Program-made: the position numbers and the translations under genes | Shown: positions 16,756 to 25,103 of the stretch, piece after piece | Layout of the letters: the number at the start of each line of letters is the position of its first letter | Position numbering within the stretch: position 1 is the first letter of the stretch | Assembly: GCA_009469675.1 (NCBI GenBank) | Contig: SSSZ01000071.1 | Location: 1-38,196 of the forward strand | Length of the DNA stretch: 38,196 nucleotides | DNA from: Azonexaceae bacterium | Lineage (GTDB): Bacteria > Pseudomonadota > Gammaproteobacteria > Burkholderiales > Rhodocyclaceae | Direction: 5' to 3' | The notes under the pieces: model-generated | What the model was told of the DNA's origin: nothing | Databases searched by the model: none | Seen by the model: only the letters and a program-made list of their open reading frames with translations

Positions 16756-17067
16756 AGGTCACCCTTCCTGCCTTGCGCGCCCAGTAATGGGCCGTTCCGG
16801 AACCCCTACTCCGCCGTTCGAACTCGGCCTCGGAGCAGAGGAGCAAGCGACTCCTACGCCCGGCGCCACGCGCCCGATGGCGCCGCGCAACCGCACGGAT
16901 TCCGGCAGTTTTTCCTCCAGTTCCCGCTCGACCACCAACAGGCCCAGGTCAGAACCTTCATCCGCCTCGCCCCGTGCGTAGGAGCCGAATACGATTGCTT
17001 TACTGGGGGCACGGGCAACTGCCACCAGGCGCTCCACCGCTAAACGGATATCGGATTCGGAAAGCAT
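16739..17067 (-). pseudogene. Frameshifted MNT-type nucleotidyltransferase
   Basis: The open frame from 17067 starts as a minimal nucleotidyltransferase with FGSYARGEADEGSDLG (27-42), then switches to unrelated low-complexity sequence at residue 74 and stops at 16769. One base near 16847/16848 appears to be missing. In the next frame the family-like ending LLLCSEAEFERRS, then GTAHYWARKAGR, continues to a TGA at 16739 overlapping the HEPN start. The active-site motif normally reads SDxDLLV; here the second aspartate is glycine (G42). So both the catalytic site and the frame are altered. It could be a decaying antitoxin, a functional truncated protein, or a sequencing error in the case of the frameshift. 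It begins 9 bases after the GspE-like gene. Confidence 0.82.
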
Positions 17068-17076
17068 TGACGCTCC

Positions 17077-19437
17077 TTATTTGATGCACACCGCCCGCAC
17101 CTGCTTCATGTCGGTGATACCCTGCACGACCTTTTCGATGCCGTCCATCTTGAGGGTGCGCATGCCTTCGTTGAGGGCGCAGGCGAGGATTTCCGCGACG
17201 CGGGCTTTCTCCTGGATGAGTTTCTTGACGGCATCGGTGCCGACCATCAGTTCGTGCAGACCGACTCGGCCCTTGTAGCCCGTGTCGTTGCACGCGGTAC
17301 AGCCCTTGGCGCGGTAGAGGGTGAATTTACCGCCCTTGGCGTAACGGGCGCCCCAATCCTTGTAGATGGCTTCCATCGACCCCTTGGGGTCTTTTTTCCA
17401 GGCATCGGTGTGGGCGAGTTCCTCGCAATATTCCTGGAGGAGTTGTTTGATCTCGCCCTGATCCGGCTGGTAGGCCTCCTTGCACTCCTTGCACAGCCGC
17501 TTGGCGAGCCGCTGGGCCAGAATGCCGAGCAGGGCGTCGGCGAAGTTGAAAGGGTCCATGCCCATGTCGAGGAGCCGGATCACCGACTCCGGCGCCGAAT
17601 TGGTGTGCAGCGTGGCGAAGACGAGGTGGCCGGTGAGGGAGGCCTCGATGCCGATGCCCGTGGTTTCGGGGTCGCGCATTTCGCCGACCATGATGATGTC
17701 GGGGTCGGCACGCAGGAAGGCCTTCATCACGGTGGCGAAGTCGAGGCCGGCCTTCTTGTTGACCTGCACCTGGCGCAGGCCTTTCTGGGTGATTTCCACC
17801 GGATCCTCGGCCGTCCAGATCTTGGTGTCGGGCTTGTTGAGGTGGCCGAGCACGGAATGGAGCGTCGTCGTCTTGCCCGAGCCGGTGGGGCCGCAGACGA
17901 AGAAAAGGCCGTAGGGTTTTTCGACGCAGCCGACCAGGGCCTCGCGGTTTTTCGGGGTCAGCCCCAGCTGGTCGAGGGGGATCGGCTCGCCGGCGGCGAG
18001 GATGCGCATCACCACGTCTTCGACGCCGCCGGCGGTGGGAATGGTGGCGACCCGCAGCTCGATATCGAGGGGGCCGTACTTCTTGAACTTGATCTTGCCG
18101 TCCTGGGGTTTGCGTTTTTCCGAGATGTCGAGGTCGCACATGATCTTGAGGCGGGTCACCAGGGGGGCGCGGTAGGAGGCCGGCACCTCGATGTACTTGA
18201 CCAGGGAGCCGTCCTTGCGGAAGCGGACGATGGTCTTGTCCTTGCCCGGCCGGGGTTCGATGTGGATATCGGAAGCGCCCTGCTGGTAGGCCTCGACGAT
18301 GATCTTATTGACCAGGCGGACCAGCTCGTTGTCGGCCGCGGCCGACGCTTCGTCGCCGCCGAAATCGCCCGCCTCGTCGCCCTCGCCCATGTCGGAAAGT
18401 AGATCGTTGACCGACCCCATGTCGGACAGGGCGCCGAAAAACTGGTCCACGGTCTGGGCGAATTCCTGGGTGGTGGTGACCCGATAGACGATCTTGCTCT
18501 TGGGGAAAATGTTGTTCACCACCCGGGAACTGCGCACCCGCTCGGGGTCCGGCGAAACGACGACGACCCCCTCGGGGCTGTCCTCGAGGGGCAGCCAATG
18601 GCTTTCGTCGATGTACTCGCGCTTAATGTTGCGCAGGAGGTCGAGGGGCTTGATGCGATCAGCCTTGAAGGCTTCGTAGGGCACGCCAAAAAACTTGGAC
18701 AAGGCCGCACCGATGGCGGCCGGGCGAACATTGAACTCCTTGACGAGAACGCCTTCGACGTCGGCGCCCTTGAGCCGGGCCACCCGCTGGGCCTGGTCGA
18801 GATCGGCCGCGGAAATGACGGCGTCGGCCACCAGGTAATCGTATTTTGAACGGATGGCGTGGGTCGGCTTCTGGCGCTGGGTGAGCGCGATGGCCAGGGT
18901 CTTGGCCAGCTCGCCGCTGCCCTCCTCGGCCAGCGCCGCAAAAGGCGCGTCGGCCTTGTTGTTGATGAGCTGGATGACGCCGAGCAAGTCACCGGCTTCA
19001 TCGACGATGGGCGCCACCAGCATCTGCTTGGAGCGATAGCCGGTGCGCTTGTCCACCTCCTTCAGGAACTGCATCTTGGGGCTGTATTGCTTCAATTCCA
19101 CGTCGTCGTACACGTCGCGGATATTGACCGCCTTGCGGGTGGCGGCGACGTAGCCGGCAATACTCTGGTCGGCGATGGGCAGCTTGATGTCCTTGAAGGA
19201 ATTGAGCCCCGTCTTGACCCGGGAGACGATCGACTGCTTGTCCTCGCCGACGACGTAGATGGTCAGCCGGTCAGCGTTGAAGAGGCTGCACATGTCCTTG
19301 GAAAGCTCCAGCATGATCTCGTCCACATTGCTGGTGGCGTGGATCTTGTTGGTGACGTCGTGCAGCTTCTTGAGAAAAACCAGTCGACCGGCGACGTCGC
19401 CCATCCCGGTCGCTTCGTTCTTGTTTTGCGTCGTCAT
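17077..19437 (-). CDS. GAF-MshEN-GspE/PilB-type secretion ATPase
   Basis: A 786-residue traffic ATPase of the PilB/GspE family with an extra N-terminal sensor. Order: GAF domain (about 25-185), MshEN domain (about 195-330, with RLKGADVEGVLVKEFNV resembling the c-di-GMP-binding repeat), an acidic linker (about 350-375), then the T2SE ATPase. Walker A GPTGSGKTT is near 516, the Asp box is near DIHIEPRPG, Walker B is DIIMVGEMRDPE and the His box is GHLVFATLHTN. The C-terminal zinc site uses CKEC and CTAC pairs. These ATPases power pilus or type II pseudopilus assembly. The ATG at 19437 overlaps the preceding stop by 4 bases; the same open frame continues upstream to 20406 but that part is out of register with the real neighbour. 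A GAF-fused form is unusual, and no pilC/pilD/pilQ genes are nearby. Confidence 0.92.
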   Translation of the reverse strand: MTTQNKNEATGMGDVAGRLVFLKKLHDVTNKIHATSNVDEIMLELSKDMCSLFNADRLTIYVVGEDKQSIVSRVKTGLNSFKDIKLPIADQSIAGYVAATRKAVNIRDVYDDVELKQYSPKMQFLKEVDKRTGYRSKQMLVAPIVDEAGDLLGVIQLINNKADAPFAALAEEGSGELAKTLAIALTQRQKPTHAIRSKYDYLVADAVISAADLDQAQRVARLKGADVEGVLVKEFNVRPAAIGAALSKFFGVPYEAFKADRIKPLDLLRNIKREYIDESHWLPLEDSPEGVVVVSPDPERVRSSRVVNNIFPKSKIVYRVTTTQEFAQTVDQFFGALSDMGSVNDLLSDMGEGDEAGDFGGDEASAAADNELVRLVNKIIVEAYQQGASDIHIEPRPGKDKTIVRFRKDGSLVKYIEVPASYRAPLVTRLKIMCDLDISEKRKPQDGKIKFKKYGPLDIELRVATIPTAGGVEDVVMRILAAGEPIPLDQLGLTPKNREALVGCVEKPYGLFFVCGPTGSGKTTTLHSVLGHLNKPDTKIWTAEDPVEITQKGLRQVQVNKKAGLDFATVMKAFLRADPDIIMVGEMRDPETTGIGIEASLTGHLVFATLHTNSAPESVIRLLDMGMDPFNFADALLGILAQRLAKRLCKECKEAYQPDQGEIKQLLQEYCEELAHTDAWKKDPKGSMEAIYKDWGARYAKGGKFTLYRAKGCTACNDTGYKGRVGLHELMVGTDAVKKLIQEKARVAEILACALNEGMRTLKMDGIEKVVQGITDMKQVRAVCIK

Positions 19438-20483
19438 TGTTTTCCGTCCCTGGCCGCCAGGCCACCCTCCAGCCAGCACGCCCGGAAGCCGTGCTGGGCC
19501 AGGAGGAAGGCGGCGGCCGAACTGCGCCGGCCGCTCTGGCAATACACGATGTAGTCCCGCTCGCCGTCGAGCAGGTCGAATGCCGCCCGCAGTTCGTTGA
19601 GCGGAATGTTCATGGCCCCGTCGAGGCCGTTCTGGGTGAATTCGGCGGCGTAGCGGACATCCAGCCAGCGCGCCGCCCCGGCGGCCACCCGGGCCGCCGC
19701 TTCGGCCCAGCCGACGGCATGGAGGAGCGGCGCCTTGAGCAACTCGACGAAATCGGCCTTGCCCAAGCGCAGGAGAACCCCGTCGCTGGCCATGGCCACC
19801 GACGCGCTGCGCAAGGCGTCCGAAACCAGCGCCTCCTCGCCGAAGGCCTCGCCGGAACGCAGGTCGGCGACCTCGATCTCGGCGCCGCCGACCTGCCGGG
19901 TGACCCGCGCCCGGCCGGATTCGATGAGGTAGTAATAATCGCCAATTTCGCCCTCGCGGATGAGCACCTGCCCCCGCTTGACCCGAATCCGATCGAACCG
20001 CAGCATGAGTTCGTGGAGATGCGCCGGGGGCAGAAGCGACAAGCCGCTGCCCGTAAGCATCTGGGCATTCACCGCCCCGGTGATGGTCTTCCACAGGGAG
20101 GCGTCCTCGGCCTTCTGGCTTGGGCGGTTGCCCTCGGCGGAAAGCTGGTCCCAGGTCATCATGATGTCCAGCAGGTTGTCGTCGAGGCGCAGAATTTCGA
20201 CTTCGGTGATCGCCTTGCTCCCGGCAGGCCGGGCGGATTTGCGCCCGATCGGCCAGTTGGCGGCATCGCAGCCGCCAACCAGGAGTTGCATGCCGCCGCC
20301 GGAGAGGTCGAGTTTGAGTTCGCCCCGCAGGAGGTACAGCGATTCCTTGTCGAGGTCGACACCCTGCAGGGGATCGGTCCCGAGCGCAAAGCGCTGGGGC
20401 CGGCACAGCGCCGCCAATTCCTGCAGGCGGGCCGGCGAGAGGCCCCGCACGGGTTCCAGGCGGCCGAGCTGATCCGCGGTCAT
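19434..20483 (-). CDS. Cyclic-nucleotide-binding and rhodanese domain protein
   Basis: A 349-residue cytoplasmic protein. The N-terminal part (about 5-130) looks like a degenerate cyclic-nucleotide-binding fold. A clearer one covers about 155-250, with VLIREGEIGDYYYLIESG and a phosphate-binding cassette FGEEALVSDALRSAS. The C-terminal rhodanese domain (about 255-345) has the active-site loop YCQSGRRSSA with its catalytic cysteine and the LDGAMNIPL start. There is no DNA-binding domain, so it is a cyclic-nucleotide-responsive effector rather than a transcription factor. ATG 20483 is 2 bases after the upstream stop and the end is coupled to the GspE-like ATPase gene. It is the probable receptor for the nucleotide made by the cyclase two genes upstream. 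Confidence 0.9.
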   Translation of the reverse strand: MTADQLGRLEPVRGLSPARLQELAALCRPQRFALGTDPLQGVDLDKESLYLLRGELKLDLSGGGMQLLVGGCDAANWPIGRKSARPAGSKAITEVEILRLDDNLLDIMMTWDQLSAEGNRPSQKAEDASLWKTITGAVNAQMLTGSGLSLLPPAHLHELMLRFDRIRVKRGQVLIREGEIGDYYYLIESGRARVTRQVGGAEIEVADLRSGEAFGEEALVSDALRSASVAMASDGVLLRLGKADFVELLKAPLLHAVGWAEAAARVAAGAARWLDVRYAAEFTQNGLDGAMNIPLNELRAAFDLLDGERDYIVYCQSGRRSSAAAFLLAQHGFRACWLEGGLAARDGKQ

Positions 20484-20485
20484 GG

Positions 20486-21253
20486 TCAGAACTCGAAAAT
20501 CTGGTTGTTCTGCAGCATCTTGGGCTTGAAGCTGCCCAGACAATCCTCGATCTCTTCCATGGTCAGTTCGATCTGCCCGGGCTTGAGGTGGGTGATGTGG
20601 ATTTCGCACTGGCGTTCGAGTTTCTGCAGTTCGGTTGCCAGCATGCTCGGGCACAGGTGGCGGGAGACGATGGCGAGCCGCTCCTCGCGGTTGGAGAAGG
20701 CGCACTCGACGATGAGGTGCTTGAGATTGCGTACCTTGTTGACGGCTTTCCAGAAGCCGTCGCAGATCCCGGTGTCGCCGGAAAAAACCAGGCTGGCCTG
20801 GCCGGAGTCGATCTGGTAGCCCACGGCCGGAACCGTATGCTCAACGGGCAAGGGAGTCAATTGACGCCCCCCGAGCTTGACCGTCTGGCCCAGTTCGATC
20901 GTCTGGAAGCGCATGAAAGGCTTGTCCGCCGTCGGGATTTCGGAAAAATCGGGCCAGATCGCCCAGTTGAAAATGTGGTTCCTGAGGATGGTCAGGACGG
21001 CTTCCGTGCCATAGACGGTGAGCGGCTGGGAGCGGCGGTCCCCCACGGTATCGACCATGAGCGGCAGGGAAGCGATGTGGTCGAGGTGGGTGTGGGTGAG
21101 AAAGACGTGATCGATCATCGCCAGTTCGGCGATCGACAGGTCGGCGACTCCGGTGCCGGCGTCGACGAGAACATCCTGGTCGACGAGCATCGATGTGGTC
21201 CGCAGGTGCCTGCCCCCGATGCCGCCGCTGCAACCAAGGATTCTCAGTTTCAT
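20486..21253 (-). CDS. Metallo-beta-lactamase-fold protein, candidate cyclic nucleotide phosphodiesterase
   Basis: A 255-residue MBL-fold hydrolase. Metal motif THTHLDHI (HxHxDH) is near residue 47, a second histidine is in LPVEHTVPAVGYQI, an aspartate is in VFSGDTG and a final histidine is in ITHLKPGQ. The overall look (MKLRILGCSGGIGG start, short VDAGTG strand) resembles class II cAMP phosphodiesterases and RNase Z-like proteins. The gene sits 2 bases after a class III cyclase stop and 2 bases before a cyclic-nucleotide-binding protein gene. Degradation of that nucleotide is therefore the simplest hypothesis, though not shown by sequence alone. ATG 21253 is chosen because an upstream in-frame start would overlap the cyclase. 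Confidence 0.87.
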   Translation of the reverse strand: MKLRILGCSGGIGGRHLRTTSMLVDQDVLVDAGTGVADLSIAELAMIDHVFLTHTHLDHIASLPLMVDTVGDRRSQPLTVYGTEAVLTILRNHIFNWAIWPDFSEIPTADKPFMRFQTIELGQTVKLGGRQLTPLPVEHTVPAVGYQIDSGQASLVFSGDTGICDGFWKAVNKVRNLKHLIVECAFSNREERLAIVSRHLCPSMLATELQKLERQCEIHITHLKPGQIELTMEEIEDCLGSFKPKMLQNNQIFEF

Positions 21254-21255
21254 CG

Positions 21256-23466
21256 CTATTTGGTGGTGAAGTTGGTGACGCCGTCCCAGGCCGGCCCCGG
21301 CGGTTCGGCCCGCCAACGGGCGATGCGCCCGATGTAGAGATGATACAAGGCGCAGCCGGGGAAGCGTTGGGAAAGATTGTGCAACTGCAGTTCGGCCTGA
21401 TCCCATTCCTGGGCGCGATAAAGGCGCAGGGCGTGCTGCCAGAGTTTGAGTTCGTCGAGGCTTGCGGCCGGCACTTCGCCGGCCGGGCCGAGGGGTTCGT
21501 AGATGGCCAGCGGCTCGCCCTTGCCCTTGGGCCGCACCCGGTCGATCTCGCGGAAGACGAAGTCCTTCACCGCGGCCTTGGTGGCTTCGCCGACCAGGAT
21601 GCCGACGCCGTACTCCTTGGTCATCCCTTCGAGGCGGGAACCGGTATTGACCACGTCGCCCATCACGGTGTACGCCTTGCGCACCGGCGACCCCATGTCG
21701 CCCACCGTCATCATCCCGGTGTTGATGCCGACGCCGATGTGGAGTTCAGGCCAGCCCCTTTCCCGGAAGGGGGCGTCGAGCTTCCTGATTTCGCGCTGCA
21801 TCTCGAGCGCCGTCAGGACGGCGTGGCGGGCATGGTCGGGATCGGCCACGGGGGCGCCCCAGAAGGCCATGATGGCGTCGCCGATGTACTTGTCCACGGT
21901 GCCGCGATGGTGGCGGGTCACCGCAGTCATGGCGCCGAGATAGTCGTTCATCAGGTGGGTCAGTTCCCGGGGGTCGAGGCCTTCCGAAATGGTGGTGAAA
22001 CTGCGGACATCGGAAAACAGCACCGTGAGTTCCTGCTTCCTGCCCGCCATGCTGTAGCGCTCCGGATCCCGAGCCATTTCGTCCACCAGTTCGGGCGGTA
22101 CGTACTGGCCGAACAACTCGGTAAATTGGCGCTTGGTCTTGGATTCGACAAAGTAACCCCAGGACATGTTCAAGGCGTAGAGCAATAGGCAGAGCAGGAC
22201 GGCCGAACCAAGGGGCAGCACGAGGCCGGCACCGTGCCAGAGAAAGAGGTTGAATCCGACCACCGCGGCCAGGCTGGCGGCGGTGAGGAGCGAGGCGCGA
22301 AGCGGCGAGACGAGCGGCAGCAGGAGGGTGAGCAGGGCGCCGAGAAGGAGGAGTCCCAGGACTTCGGCGCCGAGCACGTAGGGCGGACGCTGGCGGATCG
22401 ACCCGTCGAGCATGCCGGCGACCATGTTGGCGTGGATTTCGACGCCGGGATAGGTGGCGCCCACTGGAGTGGAGCGCAGGTCCATCAGCCCCGGCGCGGT
22501 CGTGCCGACGAAGGCGATGCGCCCGTTGAGCCTGGCCCCATCGACCCGGCCCTGGAGAACATCCGCCGCCGACACATAGGGAAAACTCCGCTCGCCGCCG
22601 CGGAAGGGGATCAGTGCCGCTCCGATCTCATCCACGGGGATACGCATTCCGGAGCGCTCGCCGCCGACCTCGAGCCACTCCATGCCGCTGCCGGCATCGG
22701 GATACCCGGGTTTGAGGACGGCGCCGCCGAGCAACTGGCGAACCATGGCGAGGGCCAGGGCTTCGTAATAGTTGCCGTCGTGCCGCACCACCAGAGGGAC
22801 GCGGCGGGAAACGCCGTCGAAATCGACGACCGGGTTGAAGTGCCCGGCGCTGGCGGCGTTTTTCTGCAATTCCGGCAGGTTGCCGCCGTAGCCTTTCCAG
22901 TCGAGCAGGGTGTCGGGCCGCCGGGCCAGGTGGCCGGCCGGCCAAACGGGGGCAGGCAGAGCGCCGCTGCGGCGGGCGTCGTCGATGCCCGAAAAGTAGT
23001 AACCCAGAACCACCGGCCGCCCTTTCAGGGTTTCGGCGAAGAGGCGATCGTAGTTGAGGCTGGTGCGAAGGGCGGGAAGCGCCTCCTGGTAGGCCTTTTC
23101 ACCCCGCAACTGCTCGCGGCCGAGTTTCTCCAGAACCTTGAGACCGGAACTTTCGTCGGGTTCGGCGAAAACGACGTCGAAGCCGAGGACCGACACCCGG
23201 TACTCGTCGGTGAGTTTCTTGACCAGCTGGGCGAGAACATCCCGACCCCAGGGCCAGCGCCCGACCTCGGACAGGCTTTTCTCGTCGATGTCGACGATGA
23301 CGATGCGGTCGTCCTGGGTGCCGGGAGCGGAGAGCCGGACCCGGACGTCGTAGAGATAGGCGTCGAGCAGGCTGACGAAGGGCAACTGCCAGACCCTCGC
23401 CCCGTGGCCGAGGAAGACCAGGACGCAGGCGGCGCCGAGGAGGTAGCGGGCGAGATGTTTTTTCAA
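21256..23466 (-). CDS. CHASE2-sensor class III adenylate/guanylate cyclase
   Basis: A 736-residue membrane receptor cyclase. It has an N-terminal helix (about 8-25), an extracytoplasmic CHASE2 domain (about 30-360; IVIVDIDEKSLSEVGRWPW, then FVGTTAPGLMDLRSTPVG), three membrane helices (about 365-435), and a class III cyclase domain (about 465-645). Catalytic features are the metal aspartate in LFSDVRSFT (about 486), VDKYIGDAIMAFWG with the second metal aspartate, and VMGDVVNTGSRLE. The lysine in DKYIGD and the motif pattern favour ATP, hence cAMP, as in CyaB-type enzymes. The C-terminal 90 residues look TPR-like. The ligand of CHASE2 is unknown. The gene is 30 bases downstream of the FHA gene. 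Confidence 0.93.
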   Translation of the reverse strand: MKKHLARYLLGAACVLVFLGHGARVWQLPFVSLLDAYLYDVRVRLSAPGTQDDRIVIVDIDEKSLSEVGRWPWGRDVLAQLVKKLTDEYRVSVLGFDVVFAEPDESSGLKVLEKLGREQLRGEKAYQEALPALRTSLNYDRLFAETLKGRPVVLGYYFSGIDDARRSGALPAPVWPAGHLARRPDTLLDWKGYGGNLPELQKNAASAGHFNPVVDFDGVSRRVPLVVRHDGNYYEALALAMVRQLLGGAVLKPGYPDAGSGMEWLEVGGERSGMRIPVDEIGAALIPFRGGERSFPYVSAADVLQGRVDGARLNGRIAFVGTTAPGLMDLRSTPVGATYPGVEIHANMVAGMLDGSIRQRPPYVLGAEVLGLLLLGALLTLLLPLVSPLRASLLTAASLAAVVGFNLFLWHGAGLVLPLGSAVLLCLLLYALNMSWGYFVESKTKRQFTELFGQYVPPELVDEMARDPERYSMAGRKQELTVLFSDVRSFTTISEGLDPRELTHLMNDYLGAMTAVTRHHRGTVDKYIGDAIMAFWGAPVADPDHARHAVLTALEMQREIRKLDAPFRERGWPELHIGVGINTGMMTVGDMGSPVRKAYTVMGDVVNTGSRLEGMTKEYGVGILVGEATKAAVKDFVFREIDRVRPKGKGEPLAIYEPLGPAGEVPAASLDELKLWQHALRLYRAQEWDQAELQLHNLSQRFPGCALYHLYIGRIARWRAEPPGPAWDGVTNFTTK

Positions 23467-23496
23467 GTTAACCTGACGAGGGCCGTGTCGCTGACG

Positions 23497-24252
23497 TCAG
23501 GTCTTGAAAAAGAACTCCATCTTGATCCCGGCGATTTCCACCACGTCGTGGTCGGCCAACTGGTGGGCCTGGGAATCGAGAACGTTGCCGTTGACGATGG
23601 GAAACTGGGCGCCTTCGACATGGGTGATGAAGAAGCCGTGGGGCCGGCGGGCGATCACTGCCACCTGGACGCCGGGCTTGCCCAGGGTGGTCAGGGTCTT
23701 GGTCAGTTCGAGCTCCTTGCCGGCATTGGCGCCGGTGAGGAGCTGGATGGCCGCCGTCGGCAGCGCCGCGGCCTGCGGCGCCGCGGCCGCCGGGCCAGCC
23801 GGCTGGGTATGGGTGGTAACGCCGGCGGGCTGGCTTTCCATCGAACGGGCCAATCCGGTCTGGCTCTCGGTCAGCGCCTTGGGCACGTCGGCAGCCTGCT
23901 TCATGACATTGGGCCGGATCAGCATGGTCTTTTCGAAATCGCCGGCACCGGCGCCGCCGGCCGGCTGTTCGCTGACGTACTTGAGCTTGTATTTGCCGAG
24001 TTCGACCACGTCGTTGTTGCGCAGGAAGTGCTTTTTCACCGGCTGGCCGTTGACCAGCGTGCCGTTGGTGCTGTTGAGATCCTCGAGGAAGGAATCGTTC
24101 AAGATGGTGACGATGGCCGCATGCTCGCCGGAGATCGCCAGGTTGTCGATCTGGATGTCGTTGTGGGGTTTGCGCCCGAGGGTGATGCGCTCCTTGTTGA
24201 GCGCAATTTCCTTGAGCACCAGACCGTCCATCGAAAGGATCAGTTTTGCCAT
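23497..24252 (-). CDS. FHA-domain phosphothreonine-binding protein
   Basis: A 251-residue cytoplasmic adaptor. The N-terminal FHA domain (about 1-95) has all binding residues: ITLGRKPHNDIQID, SGEHAAI and LNSTNGTLVNG. An Ala/Pro/Gly-rich linker (about 95-165) contains EKTMLIRP, a TM-containing motif similar to FHA proteins phosphorylated by their own kinases. A second FHA-like fold (about 165-250) keeps the overall pattern, including TTLGKPG and a VNGN turn, but lacks the SxxH motif, so it probably does not bind phosphopeptide. It sits between phosphatase and cyclase genes and likely reads kinase output from the same operon. Confidence 0.92.
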   Translation of the reverse strand: MAKLILSMDGLVLKEIALNKERITLGRKPHNDIQIDNLAISGEHAAIVTILNDSFLEDLNSTNGTLVNGQPVKKHFLRNNDVVELGKYKLKYVSEQPAGGAGAGDFEKTMLIRPNVMKQAADVPKALTESQTGLARSMESQPAGVTTHTQPAGPAAAAPQAAALPTAAIQLLTGANAGKELELTKTLTTLGKPGVQVAVIARRPHGFFITHVEGAQFPIVNGNVLDSQAHQLADHDVVEIAGIKMEFFFKT

Positions 24253-24267
24253 GTTGCCGTCCTCATC

Positions 24268-25092
24268 TCATTTGAACCAGGCCAGGAATTTCTGTAACCA
24301 GCCCTGCGGAGCCGAGAAATCGCCCCGAACTTTGACAAGAATAACCGAAATATTGTCCTTGCCGCCATTGTCATTTGCCATCTGGATCAACTGATCCGCC
24401 GCCAGCCCGAGATTTGACGACAGGGTCTGCAGGGTCATGGCGATTTCCTCGTCCTCGACCATGTCGTTCAAGCCGTCGGAGCACAGGAGGTAGATATCGC
24501 CGGCCTCGACGTCGTAGTCGTGGACTTCGGCCTCGACCTCGGGGTCGACGCCCAAGGCCCGGGTGACCAGATTCTTGTTCTGGGAATAACGAGCCTCCTC
24601 GGCCGAGATCAGGCCGCTGTCGATCTGTTCCTGGAGCAGGGAATGGTCGCGGGTGATCTGCTGGAATTCGTCGCCGCGCAGGCGGTAGAGCCGGGAGTCA
24701 CCAATGTGGGCGACCGTCACCAGATTGTCGTAGAACCAGGCGAGAACCAGGGTGGTTCCCATGCCGGCATACTGGGGCTGGCTCTGGGCAGCGTTGTAGA
24801 TCGCCTCGTTGGTGGCGCCGACCTGTTCCCGAATGTGCTTGTGGGAAAGGCGCTTGCCCGATTCGACGTCGAGATCCTGGGGGCTGCAGGTCTGGATCAA
24901 CCCCGTCAGATTCGACCCGAGGAGCGTCGTGGTCATGCCGCTCGCCACCTCGCCCGCGTTATAGCCGCCCATGCCGTCGGCCAGGATGGCGAGGCCGAGT
25001 TCGGCGTTACCGAAAACGGCATCCTCGTTATGCGACCGGACGACACCGGGATCGGTCCGGGTTACCACCTCGAGCACTTCAGCCAGTTTCAT
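24268..25092 (-). CDS. PP2C-type Ser/Thr protein phosphatase (Stp1 group)
   Basis: A 274-residue PP2C phosphatase with the standard bacterial motifs: SHNEDAVF near residue 20, LADGMGGYNAGEVAS near 38, GTTLVLAWF, HIGDSRLYRLR, and the late metal aspartates in LLCSDGLNDMV and DNGGKDNISVILV. It removes phosphate from Ser/Thr and would oppose the kinase, whose stop is 11 bases upstream of this start. No membrane segment is present. Length is normal for the Stp1/PppA group. Confidence 0.95.
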   Translation of the reverse strand: MKLAEVLEVVTRTDPGVVRSHNEDAVFGNAELGLAILADGMGGYNAGEVASGMTTTLLGSNLTGLIQTCSPQDLDVESGKRLSHKHIREQVGATNEAIYNAAQSQPQYAGMGTTLVLAWFYDNLVTVAHIGDSRLYRLRGDEFQQITRDHSLLQEQIDSGLISAEEARYSQNKNLVTRALGVDPEVEAEVHDYDVEAGDIYLLCSDGLNDMVEDEEIAMTLQTLSSNLGLAADQLIQMANDNGGKDNISVILVKVRGDFSAPQGWLQKFLAWFK

Positions 25093-25103
25093 TCTCGGTT
25101 TCC

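Noticed and set aside
17077-20406. Single 1109-residue open frame suggesting a fusion upstream of the GspE-like ATPase
   Set aside because: Beyond 19437 the frame encodes Arg/Pro-rich nonsense, while the real cyclic-nucleotide/rhodanese gene is in another frame with a 4-base overlap.
22234-24297. 687-residue plus-strand open frame antisense to cyclase and FHA genes
   Set aside because: Same high-GC mirror effect; no domain recognised.
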